Of a stretch of DNA of 64,000 nucleotides, positions 42,679 to 53,626 are shown one piece after another. The notes below the pieces were generated by a model. It was given only the letters and a program-made list of their open reading frames with translations. It ran no database searches and had not been told where the DNA came from. The position numbers and the translations under genes were made by a program. The stretch is from Serripes groenlandicus (lineage: Eukaryota > Mollusca > Bivalvia > Cardiida > Cardiidae). Position 1 is the first letter of the stretch, and every line of letters begins with the position of its first letter. Location of the stretch: assembly GCA_031761405.1 (NCBI GenBank), contig JASEVX010000324.1:62001-126000 (forward strand), written 5' to 3'.

Positions 42679-42978
42679 ACTTTTGGCCGATTATTAGGTG
42701 CTTGGGGCGAGCTATTGGGATCACTAACCCTCCAACATCCCTATCGAATTTGCTCAAATGGTTCTCCTCCACTCCACAAGATGGCAACTAGAGCTAAAAA
42801 ACAAACACTGACTCAATATCAAAATAATTTCACAAAAATGTTCCTTGAGTACCAGTAGCTTTGTATCAAAGTTGTTCAAATTGTTAAGCTCTATAAGATG
42901 AACGCCAGAGCAAAAAATGGAAATATCTTAAATCAACATTTCCTCCTGAACCTCAGACCCAATTTCAAAATAATTTTA

Positions 42979-43152
42979 CGCAAATGTTCCTTAAGAAGCC
43001 CTCTACCACGCAAATGTTCCTTAAGAAGCCCTCTACGACGCAAATGCTCCTTAAGAAGCCCTCTACCAAAATTGTTCCTTAAGAAGCCCTCTACCACAAT
43101 TGTTCCTTAAGAAGACCTCTACCACAAATGTTCCTTAAGAAGCCCTCTACCA
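42979..43152 (+). repeat. 30-bp tandem repeat, six copies
   Basis: Units CGCAAATGTTCCTTAAG then AAGCCCTCTACCA start at 42979, 43009, 43039, 43068, 43096 and 43123. The unit shortens from 30 to 27 bp toward the right. Confidence 0.85.
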
Positions 43153-43249
43153 CAAGTGTTCAAAGCTCTCTGCTCTGGTGCTGAAGATAGCCACGACTGC
43201 TAAAAATAGAAATGGCTTTAAATGGCATCTTTGCCTAAACCACTTGCCC

Positions 43250-43550
43250 AGCCCCTATACCTCAGTGTGTAGTGACATGGGCTGTCAATCAAAGGGGTTG
43301 TTAGTTTGAACCCCAACTCCGACAACATTCTTTCAAACGTTGAACAAAAACACCGTAACAAGACTCATTTGTCTTCGACCAATGGGCTAGCAGTCTACAC
43401 GGTAAAGAAGTTAGTTCGCTTGGAAAGTCTGTTGGGTTGAGTACTGGTGTGAGAAAGCTAGGACACAAAAGTGAACTGGCTGCCATGATATGACTGAAAA
43501 ATTGTTGAAAGCGGCAATTAACTCAAATAAATCAATCAATTAATTAATTG
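43250..43550 (+). mobile_element. tRNA-derived SINE
   Basis: GGGCTGTCAATCAAAGGGG, a weak B-box (TAGTTTGAACCCCAAC), body GACCAATGGGCTAGCAGTC, tail ATAAATCAATCAATTAATTA. Diverged from the 1439 copy. Confidence 0.75.
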
Positions 43551-43645
43551 ACTACTTTGTCTAATTTTACAAATGTTCCTTAAGTAGCTCTCTACCAAAT
43601 ATGTTAAAACCATTGCGCTCCATCTGCAAAAGATGCGGAAATATT

Positions 43646-43872
43646 GTTAACTGTTTCCCACATACAACAAATCTGTAGCAGACGCATTCGAAACATCTAG
43701 TAAATTCTATTGCAAATCTCTATCAATGAACGTATGAATTTGGAAAAGAAGCATAAAGATTGTGAGAATTTAAGAAATTGCTCACATTTAGCAAATTCTC
43801 CTTTTGCCTCAATATTTTCAAATGTCGTCTTCTGCATAAGCATCTAAATGCAACTGCAGGTTGGAAACGCCC
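43646..43872. mobile_element. TTAA MITE, left end partly intact
   Basis: GTTAACTGTTTCCCACATAC, CTGTAGCAGACG, GAGAATTTAAGAAATTGCTC against TAGCAAATTCTCCTTTTGCC, and AATGTCGTCTTCTGCATAAG. Confidence 0.65.
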
Positions 43873-43964
43873 TTAGGGGCGTGGGCGTGTATCGACTCAA
43901 TATTATTGTGCCGTCTGCTCTGGCAGGGTGATCCTCTGGATCATCTTTATATATTGGCAGGGGC

Positions 43965-44316
43965 AATTTCTCCTTTTGCCACATCGTTTTCAAAAGTCGT
44001 TTGCTGAAGAGGCTTTAGAAAGGGTTTATATGTGAGATATTCCTGGACAAAGACCCTTTAACCCATTCCCACCTGCAGACGCATTTTGACACAATAGCAG
44101 CAGACGACTTTTGACACAATAGTAGCAGACGACTTTTGAAAACAATGTGGCCAAAGGTGAAATTGCTCATAATGAGCAATTTCTCCTTTCGCCACAAATG
44201 TCACTCAACTTTGTTTAACAATTAAGCTATCTTTTATGGAGATTTTTCAGGTTTTTGTCACTATGTTTCTTAAGTCGTCTGCTGCAGATTTGTTGTATGT
44301 GGGAAAGTGGGGTTAA
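43965..44316 (+). mobile_element. TTAA MITE right fragment followed by a complete MITE
   Basis: 43965-44030 is a right-half fragment. 44058-44316 is complete, with TTAA at 44058-44061 and 44313-44316, left end CCCATTCCCACCTGCAGACG and right end GTATGTGGGAAAGTGGGG. Its left side carries GCAGCAGACGACTTTTGA twice, and its centre (44146-44197) is a near-perfect hairpin with GAAATTGCTCAT opposed by ATGAGCAATTTC. Confidence 0.8.
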
Positions 44317-44466
44317 GTCCTCCTTATCAAGACCTCTGTCATTCCAAAGAAGGTCTGTGTTTCTAAAGTCGTCTGCTGCAGATTTGTTGTATGTGGGAGG
44401 GGGGTGGGGCGGGGGGGGGGGGGGTGTTAAGTCCTCCTTATCAAGACCTCTTTCATTCCAAGGAAA
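44274..44466 (+). repeat. 94-bp tandem duplication of the MITE right end with a G-run
   Basis: GTCGTCTGCTGCAGATTTGT at 44274 recurs at 44368 with the same downstream TTAAGTCCTCCTTATCAAGA. The second copy has GGGAGGGGGGTGGGGCG and a long poly(G) (about 44394-44426) in place of GGGAAAGTGGGG, a strong G-quadruplex candidate. Confidence 0.85.
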
Positions 44467-44521
44467 GTATGTGCAAATATTCCAGGACAAATGATATCTT
44501 TATCTATTTCTATGATTTCAG

Positions 44522-44602
44522 GGCTATGATCACAGCTATTTCTTTATTCCCTCCTTCATGAAAGATCATGTTAACCATCATGCTGGATTCCTGTGTAAAT
44601 GA
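44522..44602 (+). CDS. ESD: Terminal exon of S-formylglutathione hydrolase (esterase D)
   Basis: S-formylglutathione hydrolase hydrolyses S-formylglutathione to formate and glutathione in the cytosolic formaldehyde detoxification pathway. After acceptor TATTTCTATGATTTCAG the exon reads GYDHSYFFIPSFMKDH, then VNHHAGFLCK and a TGA. This is the typical C-terminus of animal esterase D, where the His of GYDHSY belongs to the Ser-Asp-His catalytic triad. It begins on a codon boundary, as expected for the last exon. An AATAAA lies 26 bases after the stop. The penultimate exon upstream (42042) is cut short by MITE sequence, and no earlier exons were found in the window. The gene copy may therefore be a pseudogene or a partial duplicate, unless the locus is misassembled. 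Confidence 0.85.
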   Translation, partial: GYDHSYFFIPSFMKDHVNHHAGFLCK

Positions 44603-44627
44603 CTGACAAAAAAACCCGAGGGATCAC

Positions 44628-44633
44628 AATAAA
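44628..44633 (+). promoter_or_regulatory. Polyadenylation signal AATAAA
   Basis: It lies 26 bases past the esterase D stop codon, in a position where a cleavage signal is expected. Such hexamers are frequent in AT-rich DNA. Confidence 0.45.
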
Positions 44634-44763
44634 CTGTGATTATTTGGTTACTATGACAATGCTATATTATCAAAAAAGAGTGAAAAGGATTGCCCCATTT
44701 ACCCTTGACTATATAGTATACATGTATATGCATTTATTTCATATTTCATGCATTTAGAGTAAA

Positions 44764-44840
44764 TAACTTTTAAAAACTTTGTTGCGAATGGAGATACTGC
44801 TTATATTGAGTAATTTCTCCTTTTACCACAATATTGTATA
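44764..44840 (+). mobile_element. TTAA MITE central fragment
   Basis: TTGTTGCGAATGGAGATACTG against TTGAGTAATTTCTCCTTTTA then CCACAATATTG. Both ends are lost. Confidence 0.5.
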
Positions 44841-44975
44841 TGCTAGTGTATGCCAGCGTATGCGACCGTGCTTGAAACGTATACAACCTATGTCTAACGT
44901 ACTCCTAGCGTATGTCAGCGTATACCAGTGTATGCGTCGTATTTTGCATGCGCTGGCATACACTAGTACGATACG
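44838..44975. repeat. Imperfect palindrome rich in CAGCGTATGC
   Basis: GCTAGTGTATGCCAGCGTATG is mirrored by GCATGCGCTGGCATACACTA about 90 bases later. The interior repeats variants of GCGTATGYCAGCGTATAC, so it is both palindromic and weakly tandem. Confidence 0.75.
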
Positions 44976-45597
44976 CAATAGTGTGACAGAGCCATAAAGC
45001 ATGGGGTTTTGAACAAGATGTTAGGGTCGTGATGTACATGTATAACATGCTGTTGGAGTCTTATTTCCTGTTCTACACGAACAATAATTCTACGCAACCA
45101 CATGATTATTTGAATGCCGCCGGGTGCATCGATTGCTTACAAACTTAGGAACAAATCCGAAAAATATCTTCGATCTAGATCTACTATATTGAAGGAAATG
45201 AATTGCATGTATTTAGATTCGGCTTTTCTTATAGTAATAGTTTGAGATTATAGCGACCTCATAAATATCTGAGATCAGTGTCCGAGTTCCTGTCGGTGCA
45301 ATACCAATTCTCAATTGACAATAGTCAAACCCACTCTTTAGTACTATTGGTTGTTTGGATAGTACTACAAAGCTCCGGTCTATCTGTTTTGTATAACTGA
45401 AGTGTTGAATGACTTTTAACAAATAACAACAACAAACTAGCATCACTCTCGAAGTATGCCTTGTTATATAAGTAAATTTAATTTAACAAATGATAATATT
45501 TGTTATCATTTTCTCTTATTTAAATTCAGATAAGCAACATTCTGCTTAAATTTGTTATAATCAAACAATACTTTGTTCATCAGTGAGGGAAGACATG
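44976..45597. other. Unassigned
   Basis: No feature is supported. A 77-codon minus-strand frame at 45213-45446 has a protein-like look (PTGTRTLISDIYEVAI) but no splice context or family that I recognise. Confidence 0.35.
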
Positions 45598-45780
45598 GCA
45601 GTTGGGATAAATAGATAACAACATGTTCAGGTGTGTATTTGTCAAATAAATCATTAAAATCTGCATTATTCTGCATTGATGACAGCTAGAATAAATATAT
45701 AACAACATGTTCCGGTGTGTTTTTGTTAAATAAATTATTCATATCTGCAATATTGCACATTCGTGACAGCTGGGATATAT
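45598..45780 (+). repeat. 83-bp tandem duplication
   Basis: ACAGCTGGGATAAAT-type starts at 45599, 45682 and 45765. Units include AACAACATGTTCAGGTGTGT and CAAATAAATCATTAAAATCT. Confidence 0.8.
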
Positions 45781-47326
45781 AAATAATGACGCACGTCGTT
45801 GTGTCATGCAATACAAAAACCGACCAACAGAGGTTTTCAATCAATACCGATTTCATTTATATTTCATACTTAAGTTGGCTTTTAACATTTCTTTCAAATT
45901 TACTCCCAGGAAGAATGTAAAACTGCATGGACAAGGGTGCTCCTGACCAGACTGAACAAATGCATAAGCTTATCAGGATTCATTAGTCACATATTCCTGA
46001 AGATGATAGTACCATATGTATATAATATAGCATAACTCTACATTAATGTCCTATGGCATGTACCATGTAACATCTTGATTTGAATGCAGAATAAATAACA
46101 ACCACTAGGCATTGCATTGTATTGAAAAGAAAAAAATACCCTTTATATACATTTACAGACAGTCAGTTGCCTAGAATGAAGAATGGGTTGATGATTCCTA
46201 GAAAAAAACTCATAGTAAAAACTATATGTCATCACCGTATTAACAGAAGTATCGTTGAAAGTACAATTATCCAACATGAATCACAGGATACAGCATTAAC
46301 CTAAGAACTGGTCAAGATCCTTTCATCAAACTGCGTTTTTCCAATGGTTTAGAAAATATCTAGAATCATTGTTGCTTCAGGAGATCATTAGATTACAACA
46401 TACACAGTGATTCCAGGATTCTTCTTGTCAGCTTATACAAACCATTTTAATATAAGATTCATTTCTCCATGATCTTATTTCATGTCAAAATCTAGATAGC
46501 CACTGAATTAGCAGTATCACTGGTTATACTATCACTTTATGGTTTTGCACCTGACTGATGCATGTAAATCCTCTGAGGATGAAACACGCATCTTAAACAG
46601 ATTATACATATTATATATCTTCTATTATAAATGCAGATTGATGTAGTACATGTAGAATGAAACAAACATATTTCCAGGTCAGCCTCCTGAAAGTGCAACA
46701 CCCGTTGAGAAATTATTTCATGATCAATTTTTCTTACAAATCACGTAAGCAATATAGTACTAACAGCACTGTTTAACTGGAGTCGGTGTGTTGTGTACAT
46801 ACTATATTGAGCCGTTTTCTACTATCTATGATGTTTTCGACAGGTGAAGATTAAGATCTACCCGCACATACATCACAAATGAGCCAGGTGTATACTGTTT
46901 GTCCGAAGTATAACAAAAGGTTCTACCTATACACCTAGATGCGGATTGAATTGTATGAATTTGCACGCTGATCTGTTTCTTTAACGCTCGCAAATGCATG
47001 AAGGTTTGTTTTCGTTAAGCAACGCTCAGTTATACATCTATTATTGAATAATAATGACACAACACAATATGTTTTGTATCCGTAATTTCAACCGAATCAC
47101 ACGGTTTTATTTCATAGACTTTTGTTTGTTTATGACTATAAGTTCAACACCTTATTGAGGGCTATATATTATTCAATTTACTTTTCGCAGATGCAGATAA
47201 ACTTTTTTCATACAGTCTTGTATAACATCATAGCAGCGTTAAAATATTCAGTATTAGGTATCTAAATTAAAAGTTGACGGCATGGCGATGAATAGGTATA
47301 CACACACATTTAACATAATCATTTAC

Positions 47327-47327
<1 letters not shown>
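45781..47327. other. Long AT-rich stretch without supported features
   Basis: No exon, RNA gene or repeat could be supported. At 46553-46592 there is a CCTCTGAGG hairpin followed by ATGAAAC, considered and rejected as a hammerhead ribozyme. Confidence 0.4.

Positions 47328-47370
<43 letters not shown>
47328..47370. repeat. Poly(C) tract, 43 bases
   Basis: An uninterrupted run of cytosines with ACA on both sides. Its true length in the genome is uncertain because such runs assemble poorly. Confidence 0.9.
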
Positions 47371-48097
47371 ACAATAATGGTAAAAAACATTTCAAGTCAA
47401 CATCAGAAACATAATTTCAATTCTTAAACATAAATGGATCATTGAAAGGGGGAATATTTACCCGTCAATAATAATATGAGTATAGGTGCTACCTATTTCG
47501 GGTAAACATTTATTAACTTTTGTGATCGGTAAATAATTCCCTGTAGTTAGCCCCTTGCTTGCAGCATGATCAGTCATGTACGTCAATTACGAGTCCGACC
47601 GACCTAAGCAAAGAAAATAAAAGTCATCATCAGGTTAAGCTTATATTTAATTTTAAAATATGGCCAAGATATTATGATGACAGGTACAACAAATAATCAA
47701 CTTGCCCTTTAGTCTGGTTCCGGACTTCCTATGATAGTAAGTCTGGCACAACCGAATTAATGGCGGCCTGCAATGATATACCTCCGATGTACAATTTGAA
47801 TGTAATTATTCTAATAAGCTGACCATCTGGATGAAATCGTTTTATTCCTTTAGTCATTAATATAATAGACTTATCATAAATATTAACGGGTGATGATTGC
47901 TCTTTGTAAGAAGACGTGACGTTGGTTTTTGACAAACTAGAAAACGAGTAGTGTTCGGACAGTTGAATTATTTCGGATACTTTATAAAACAAAGTTTGTT
48001 TGCATGTCCTGTGTGGTTTACTTTGACATTTCATCTTTGTGATGAAACTACTTATATGTTGTGGCACCAGACCACAGTTATGTAAAAGAACCTCCGA
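47371..48097. other. Unassigned
   Basis: A 141-codon minus-strand frame (47729-48154) spans part of this region, but its first 15 codons come from a MITE and the rest matches no family I know. It is probably chance. Confidence 0.35.
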
Positions 48098-48185
48098 AAA
48101 ATCCGGAGAAATTGCTTCTTTTGTCACTATGTTTTCAAAAAGCTGCAGAGGCACAAGAAAGCGTCTTTATAAGGGAAAGGGTTAA
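48098..48185 (+). mobile_element. TTAA MITE right half
   Basis: GGAGAAATTGCTTCTTTTGTC, AAAGCTGCAGAGGC, and CTTTATAAGGGAAAGGG plus TTAA. Confidence 0.65.
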
Positions 48186-48730
48186 GAAACACAAACAAGA
48201 AATATACAGCAGACCAATTTGGAAAAAAATCTGGACAAAACTAATTTTGAAAATATTATTACTGGTATCATTTAAAGAGTTTCAAATTTTTTGAAATTAA
48301 GTAGCTGTCTTATTATTATTATAATAGTATTTTTCAATCAGTATATGTTATAACAATTTCACTGCTTTTGATGGTGGATCCCATGTGTGTTTTAAAAAAT
48401 ACCCAACATTGCTATGCCTGGTCCAATTGTTTAATGACATAAAGATGATGATGGTGTCACATTATTTTCAATAAACATCATCTTGATATTTAAATTGAAT
48501 TTAAGCATGACAATAGATCTTTTTTATTTCAGTGCAAGATTGAATTTTTCAATCATGATCAAAGACGCTTAGGCTATATTTTCACTAGTAGCCACTTGAA
48601 GGTGAACATATAGTCTAGGTTTCTGAGATCACTGGGTGAAATTAAATTCAATCTTACACCAAAACCAACACATTTTCTGTTACTTTTAAGCTTAAATAAG
48701 CTTAAAATACTAAATAAGCAAATATTCTGT
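48186..48730. other. Unassigned
   Basis: AT-rich with a short CATCATCTTTATGTC-like inverted phrase near 48430-48480. No gene. Confidence 0.35.
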
Positions 48731-48886
48731 TTAACCCTTCCCCTTCTACAATTAGTTTTGTTTAATTAATGAAGAAAGTTAAAACATTGTCGCAAAAGGA
48801 GAAATAACTCATAATGAACAATTTCATCTTTTGTCACAATGTTTTGAAAAGTTGTCCGGGAGCGTCTAAATGAAGGAAAGGTTTAA
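48731..48886 (+). mobile_element. TTAA MITE, short complete copy
   Basis: TTAA (48731-48734) then CCCTTCCCCTTCTAC, the central TTGTCGCAAAAGGAGAAATA with CATCTTTTGTCACAAT, and AAATGAAGGAAAGG then TTTAA (TTAA at 48883-48886). Confidence 0.7.
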
Positions 48887-50001
48887 GACAGATGTTTTCT
48901 AACTATGTGAAGTGAGACATTCTACTTCATAGCCAAATTATTGAAATCCCATTCAATTCCAAAGTGTTGTGTGCACAGCAGTTATGTGGTGTTTTAATGG
49001 TTTCAACACCAAGGTAACTATTTATTGTTCTCCGACGGCATGTATCATTATTAAGACAATATTCCTTCATATCATTTTTCATACTAGGAAGCCCAACGTT
49101 AGCTTTGTTGTAGTATAAAATGGTATCAGCTTCACCATTTCATCTGCCAGTCATCCCTACCTCTTGGACATGTGCTGTGAAAGAATATAAACAACTTAAA
49201 TAACGTTCTGCATGGACATAACTAAATGTGCAATCTGCTCAGTATCTGAACTTTTGGCTTAAAGATGTATCAGATTATTTCTGTTCACAAGGTGAACAAT
49301 ATAGATCATGAGCATACTATGTATGTCATACACAGGTGTGTAGGCTCATCTGGCTCTGAATTACTGCAACTAGTCCATTCATCCGAATAAGGATCTTTAT
49401 TGTTCACTTGAAAAAATAAATATATATTATCCACCAATACAGATCATGATCAGAATACACATATGTGATCTGGATTTTAACTTGTTTCACATGTCCTATA
49501 AAACATGCCATAACTCTAGTTTAGTACAAAGTCAGAAAGTATTAATATTATAAGGATACATGTTAATGCTTTAACCATTAACTCCATCCTTCCTCACCTT
49601 CTATTTGTGTTCGGGTTAGGCAGATTGAAATTCCATAATCTATTCATTAACATTTCAAAATATATGATGTTTCTGAATGCCACACATTTTATTGTACATG
49701 TTTTATACATGATATGAGCCTGTGCATGACAAAATGTACAAGTTAGCTTTTGAGAACAGTATTAAAGATTTAGATTAGACTGTGCATCTACACAGTCTGA
49801 TCAAGATATACACTTTTCACATATTACTTACACTAGCTTGTTAGCATATGAATTCTGGTAGTGTCATACGGTATAAATTGCAATACTCTGATAGGGCATA
49901 AGAGACTTTGTCACCCTGTAAACAAAACGATACATTTTGTTTAAGAAAAAACGGCCAAATTGAACCGACTGTTATATTGCTATTTATAGAATGCTTTCCT
50001 T
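48887..50001. other. Unassigned AT-rich DNA
   Basis: No ORF or repeat of note. 49770-49812 (GACTGTGCATCTACACAGTC) is a small palindrome resembling one end of the GAGCCGTCCCGCGAG-type elements. Confidence 0.4.
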
Positions 50002-50489
50002 TTAACCCTTTCCTATTTGTAGACACATTCTGATGCATATGCAGCCGTCAACCTTTAAAAACAATGTGATAAATGGAGAAATTACTTATAATTCTCCTTT
50101 TGTGACAATGTTGTCAACTCTTTTTAATTATTAAATTTTCATTTACAGAGATATTTGCCAAACTGTTTTCAAAGTCGTCCACTGCATATTTGCAGTATGT
50201 GGAAAAGTGTTAAGTTAACCATATTTTAACCCTTTCCCATACAGATTAAACCACTTAATGAATACATGTTTCACCTTCACTTAATGAATACACGTTTGTC
50301 TTTGATTATAATTGCAAATCAGATTGCACATCTGTGTTTACTCTGTAGCAGACGACTTTTGAAAAGCAATTTCTCCTTTTGTAACAATGTTTTCAACTTT
50401 TTACAGTAATTATACTGTCATTTCTAGAGATCTTCAAGATGTTTTCAGTCGTCTTCTGCATATTTGTTTTATGTTGGAATGTGTGAAGT
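50002..50489 (+). mobile_element. Two TTAA MITEs in tandem
   Basis: 50002-50213 has TTAA at both ends (left CCCTTTCCTATTTGTAGAC, right GTATGTGGAAAAGTG). 13 bases on, TTAACCCTTTCCCATACAG (50226) opens a second, longer copy with GTAGCAGACGACTTTTGA. Its right end, GTTGGAATGTGTGAAG, has lost TTAA. Confidence 0.7.
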
Positions 50490-51499
50490 GAACAATCTAG
50501 ATCTTGATCAGCATTATCTTTGCAGGCTGATTTGGATCTAATTGACAATAGAAACTCAGAAATCATTTGACTCGAGGTATCAAATAAACAGTTTTAAAAC
50601 ATTAAATCTTTTATAGTAAATTTTTCAAAATAGAGCCTATATTTCCTAAATCGGGGACTGCTAAAACTTATAATAAAGGAAACATTTGAACATTTTTAAA
50701 AATGATATACATCCTATAAAGATAAAAAACATTTATTTCTAATAAGATCCTTCGTATCCGAATTTCAAATACATTTTCATCTATCCGAAAACTATACTAC
50801 TCGATAACAAATCATTTTCTTCCAAACAGAACAAAGCATCATAAAATGAAAACATGGAATCAATTTCTGACCTTATTTTAATCAGATAAATGAATTATTA
50901 TCCCGATGGTCACAAAATAGTAAATTTAGATATTACCTGAAATTCCATCGCGTCCGCCATTATTTGGTTTGTGCCTGACCATTTACATAGTAATAAGGGG
51001 AAGGAACTCCAGACTACTTGCCCTTTATAAAGTTCTTCAAATGAAACGATTCCATAATTTACGAAACTACATTTGTGACAAGTCAAACTAACCTTTCTTT
51101 TACATTTCTGTCGTTTTCCTTTTGGTTATTTATTCATCATTTGCGTTACGCTAATAGAAAGACGTAACATTATGAGTTTTTATTTGAACTCGTTTTAGAA
51201 ATAGACGACTAGTGTTATTAAACGGAAATGATAACACATAAAATTACTTGTGCTCGTTCCCTTTTCGAGTACGTATTATCTTATTCAAATATTTCCTCTA
51301 GAAGTTTGTTTTGTTTCGATATTTTCTTTTCATCCAATCGAAACGTAGCAGGATCGTGACTGCATCCAGTCTGGACACACTTTTTGGAAAGACGGTATAG
51401 CAAAGTTTTGCAAAGTTGATACACATTACCTATTGACGGGAAACATCGCCGACTTTGCCGTCGATTTGTTTACCCGTATAATGATTTATCAAATATTGT
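50490..51499. other. Unassigned AT-rich DNA
   Basis: No supported feature. Confidence 0.4.
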
Positions 51500-51765
51500 T
51501 GAAAAAGGATAACTTATTGAGCAATTTTACCTTTGGCGACAATTTTTTCCTAAGTCGTCTGCTACAAAGGAGTCAGAAACCGTCTCTTTTAGCGAAAGCG
51601 TTAAGCATAAATGTGTCTTTCTTACATAACTTGTTCCAGTCATATTGACTGGTTGAAAAAGGTAGTTGCCAGATGGCATCATAAAAGGGCTGTTATAAAT
51701 TTGCTTCTTTACCATAATACAGGTAATTGATTAAGGACCTTAAGCATCTTGGCCCTTATGTTTAA
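51500..51765 (+). mobile_element. MITE right half followed by a Helentron-like 3' end
   Basis: 51500-51604 matches the MITE right half (TGAGCAATTTTACCTTTGGC, AAGTCGTCTGCTACAAAGG, ending GCGTTAA). 51628-51765 has TTGACTGGTTGAAAAAGGTA and ends AGGTAATTGATT, a decayed AAGGACC to GGCCCTT hairpin and ATGTTT. Confidence 0.5.
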
Positions 51766-52408
51766 ACCTTGTTCATTATAAAAAAAATTTTTTGATGTTT
51801 TGAAAGTCTTTACTTTATTATTTTCTGTTCGTAATAATAGACGTCAGTAAAACGAATTATGAACATTTTGTGATAATGCGAAAAAAATGAGATTAACATT
51901 ATTACCGTCTAGTCAATTACTTATAAATCATTTTTATTGCCAAAATATGCTCTTTAATTTTTTTTATAATCATCCTACTGTTTTTTCGTAAATAGGTAGC
52001 ACCTATAGATATATTATATGACGTCGCTCTTCATTTCATCCCTCGATGAACATTATGTTTATAAACCAAATCAAACTCTGAGTAAACATGTAATTTTACT
52101 TCCGCGTCACTCACACACAAATGACGTCAAACTTTGAGTGATGCTTACGTCATTGCTTATGCTATGTCACTATCACCGGTTTCTTCATGGAGCGGCCCAT
52201 ATGTATATGGTGTTAATGCCATTTTCAACAAATGTTCAGTTATATCAAGGTGTTACCTGGGGACGGGGGGTTTGAAACATTCGACCCTCAATATATTGAT
52301 TCACACACCTTGTTGTAGGAAGAACTGTAGCATCAAACTGTACGTAAATGTTTCAAAAATATTCACATTTCATTTAAAAGTGTATTTTACATAACAATTG
52401 TTTTTTTT
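51766..52408. other. Mostly unassigned, with a short antisense SINE piece
   Basis: At about 52209-52250, TTAATGCCATTTTCAACAAA and GTTCAGTTATATCAAGG is the distal SINE body in antisense. Nothing else is recognised. Confidence 0.4.
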
Positions 52409-53626
52409 AGCTCGACTATTCGAAGAATATGAGGGCTTTACTATTCGCCCCGGCGTCGGCGTCGGCGTCTTCGTCGGCGTCCGGTTAAAGTTTTAGGGCA
52501 AGTTGGCATTTTCATTCATAAGTATTTGTGCTAGGGCTTTCATATTTGGAATATAGTTACACCTTTTAGCTTTCTTCACATTGAATGCTGAAGATGCTGA
52601 GTGTGACCTTCTTTTTGGGGTAATAAACATGATTTTGGGTGGTTAAAGTATTAGGGCAAGTTGGGATTTTCAATTTTTTTTACTTTTTCTCAATAAGTAC
52701 TTGTGCGAGGGCGTTCATATTTGGAATATAATTACAACTTATACATTTCTTGATATTGTATCCTGAAGATGCTTTTTCTCAATAAGTACTTGTACGAGGG
52801 CGTTCATATTTGGAATATAATCACAACTTATACATTTCTTGATATTGTATCCTGAAGATGCTGATTTTAACCTTCTTTTTTTAGGTAAAAAACATGATTT
52901 TGGGTGGTTAAAGTTTAAGGGCAAGTTGGGATTATCATTTAATTTTTTTAATTTTTCTCAATAAGCACTTGTGTTAGGGCCTTCATATTTGGAATATAAT
53001 TACATATAATACCTTTCCTCATATTGTATGCTGAAGATGCTGATTTTGACTTTCTTTTTGAGGTAAAAAACATGATTTTGGTTAAAGTTTTAGGGCAAGT
53101 TGGGATTTTCATTTTCTTTTTTACTTTTTCTCAATAAGTACTTGTGCTAGGGCGTTCATATTTGGAATATAATTACAACTTATACCTTTCCTTATTTTGT
53201 ATGCTGAAGATGCTAATTTTGACTTTCTTTTTGAGGTAAAAAACATGATTTTGGGTGGTTAAAGTTTTAGGACAAGTTGGGATTTTCATTTAATTTTTTA
53301 CTTTAGTACTTGTGTAAGGGCTTTCATATTGGAATATAATTACATATAATTCCTTTTTCCCCAGTGTATGTTGAAGATATGAAGTCTGACCTTCTTGTTG
53401 GGGTAAAAATCTGATTTTTGGTTGATTTTGAGAATTTGAGATAAATTCATTATTTTTGGTTACATTAATTTTTAATTATGGTCATTCATTTATCAAATAT
53501 AGTTCTTCACCATATCAAACGGGTTTTGGTGTCAAACATTTGGAAAATCTATTTTCAAGGTTTTGCTATTTTTGGACTCGGTCAGTTTTAACATTTGGTT
53601 TAGCTCAACGTTAAAGTTTTGATTTC
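52409..53626 (+). mobile_element. Helentron/HINE-like element O
   Basis: It starts AGCTCGACTATTCGAAGAAT, then a (GGCGTC)n-rich leader (52450-52485) and about five core units of 158-178 bp (GGTTAAAGTTTTAGGGCAAG, CAATAAGTACTTGTGCTAGG, GCGTTCATATTTGGAATATA, GCTGAAGATGCTGA). One unit contains an extra 98-bp internal duplication (52685-52865). The 3' end is missing where element P starts. Confidence 0.7.

Larger units (their letters stand above)
42690..43640 (+). mobile_element. Helentron-like type B core, expanded and split by a SINE
   Basis: GCGAGCTATTGGGATCAC begins a degraded leader. The core TCAAAATAATTTCACAAAAA and TGTTCCTTGAGTACC follows, then a 30-bp expansion (42979-43152), then a SINE (43250-43550). 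The core resumes at 43555 with ACAAATGTTCCTTAAGTAGC. Neither terminus is intact. Confidence 0.55.

Noticed and set aside
46553..46595. Possible hammerhead ribozyme (CTGATG, CCTCTGAGG stem, ATGAAAC)
   Set aside because: The conserved CUGANGA box is not present (CTGATGC instead) and no stems I or III flanking the core could be drawn.
47729..48154. 141-codon minus-strand open frame
   Set aside because: Its start lies in a MITE, its composition is ordinary for AT-rich DNA, and no family is recognisable. An open frame of this length is expected about once by chance in a window this size.
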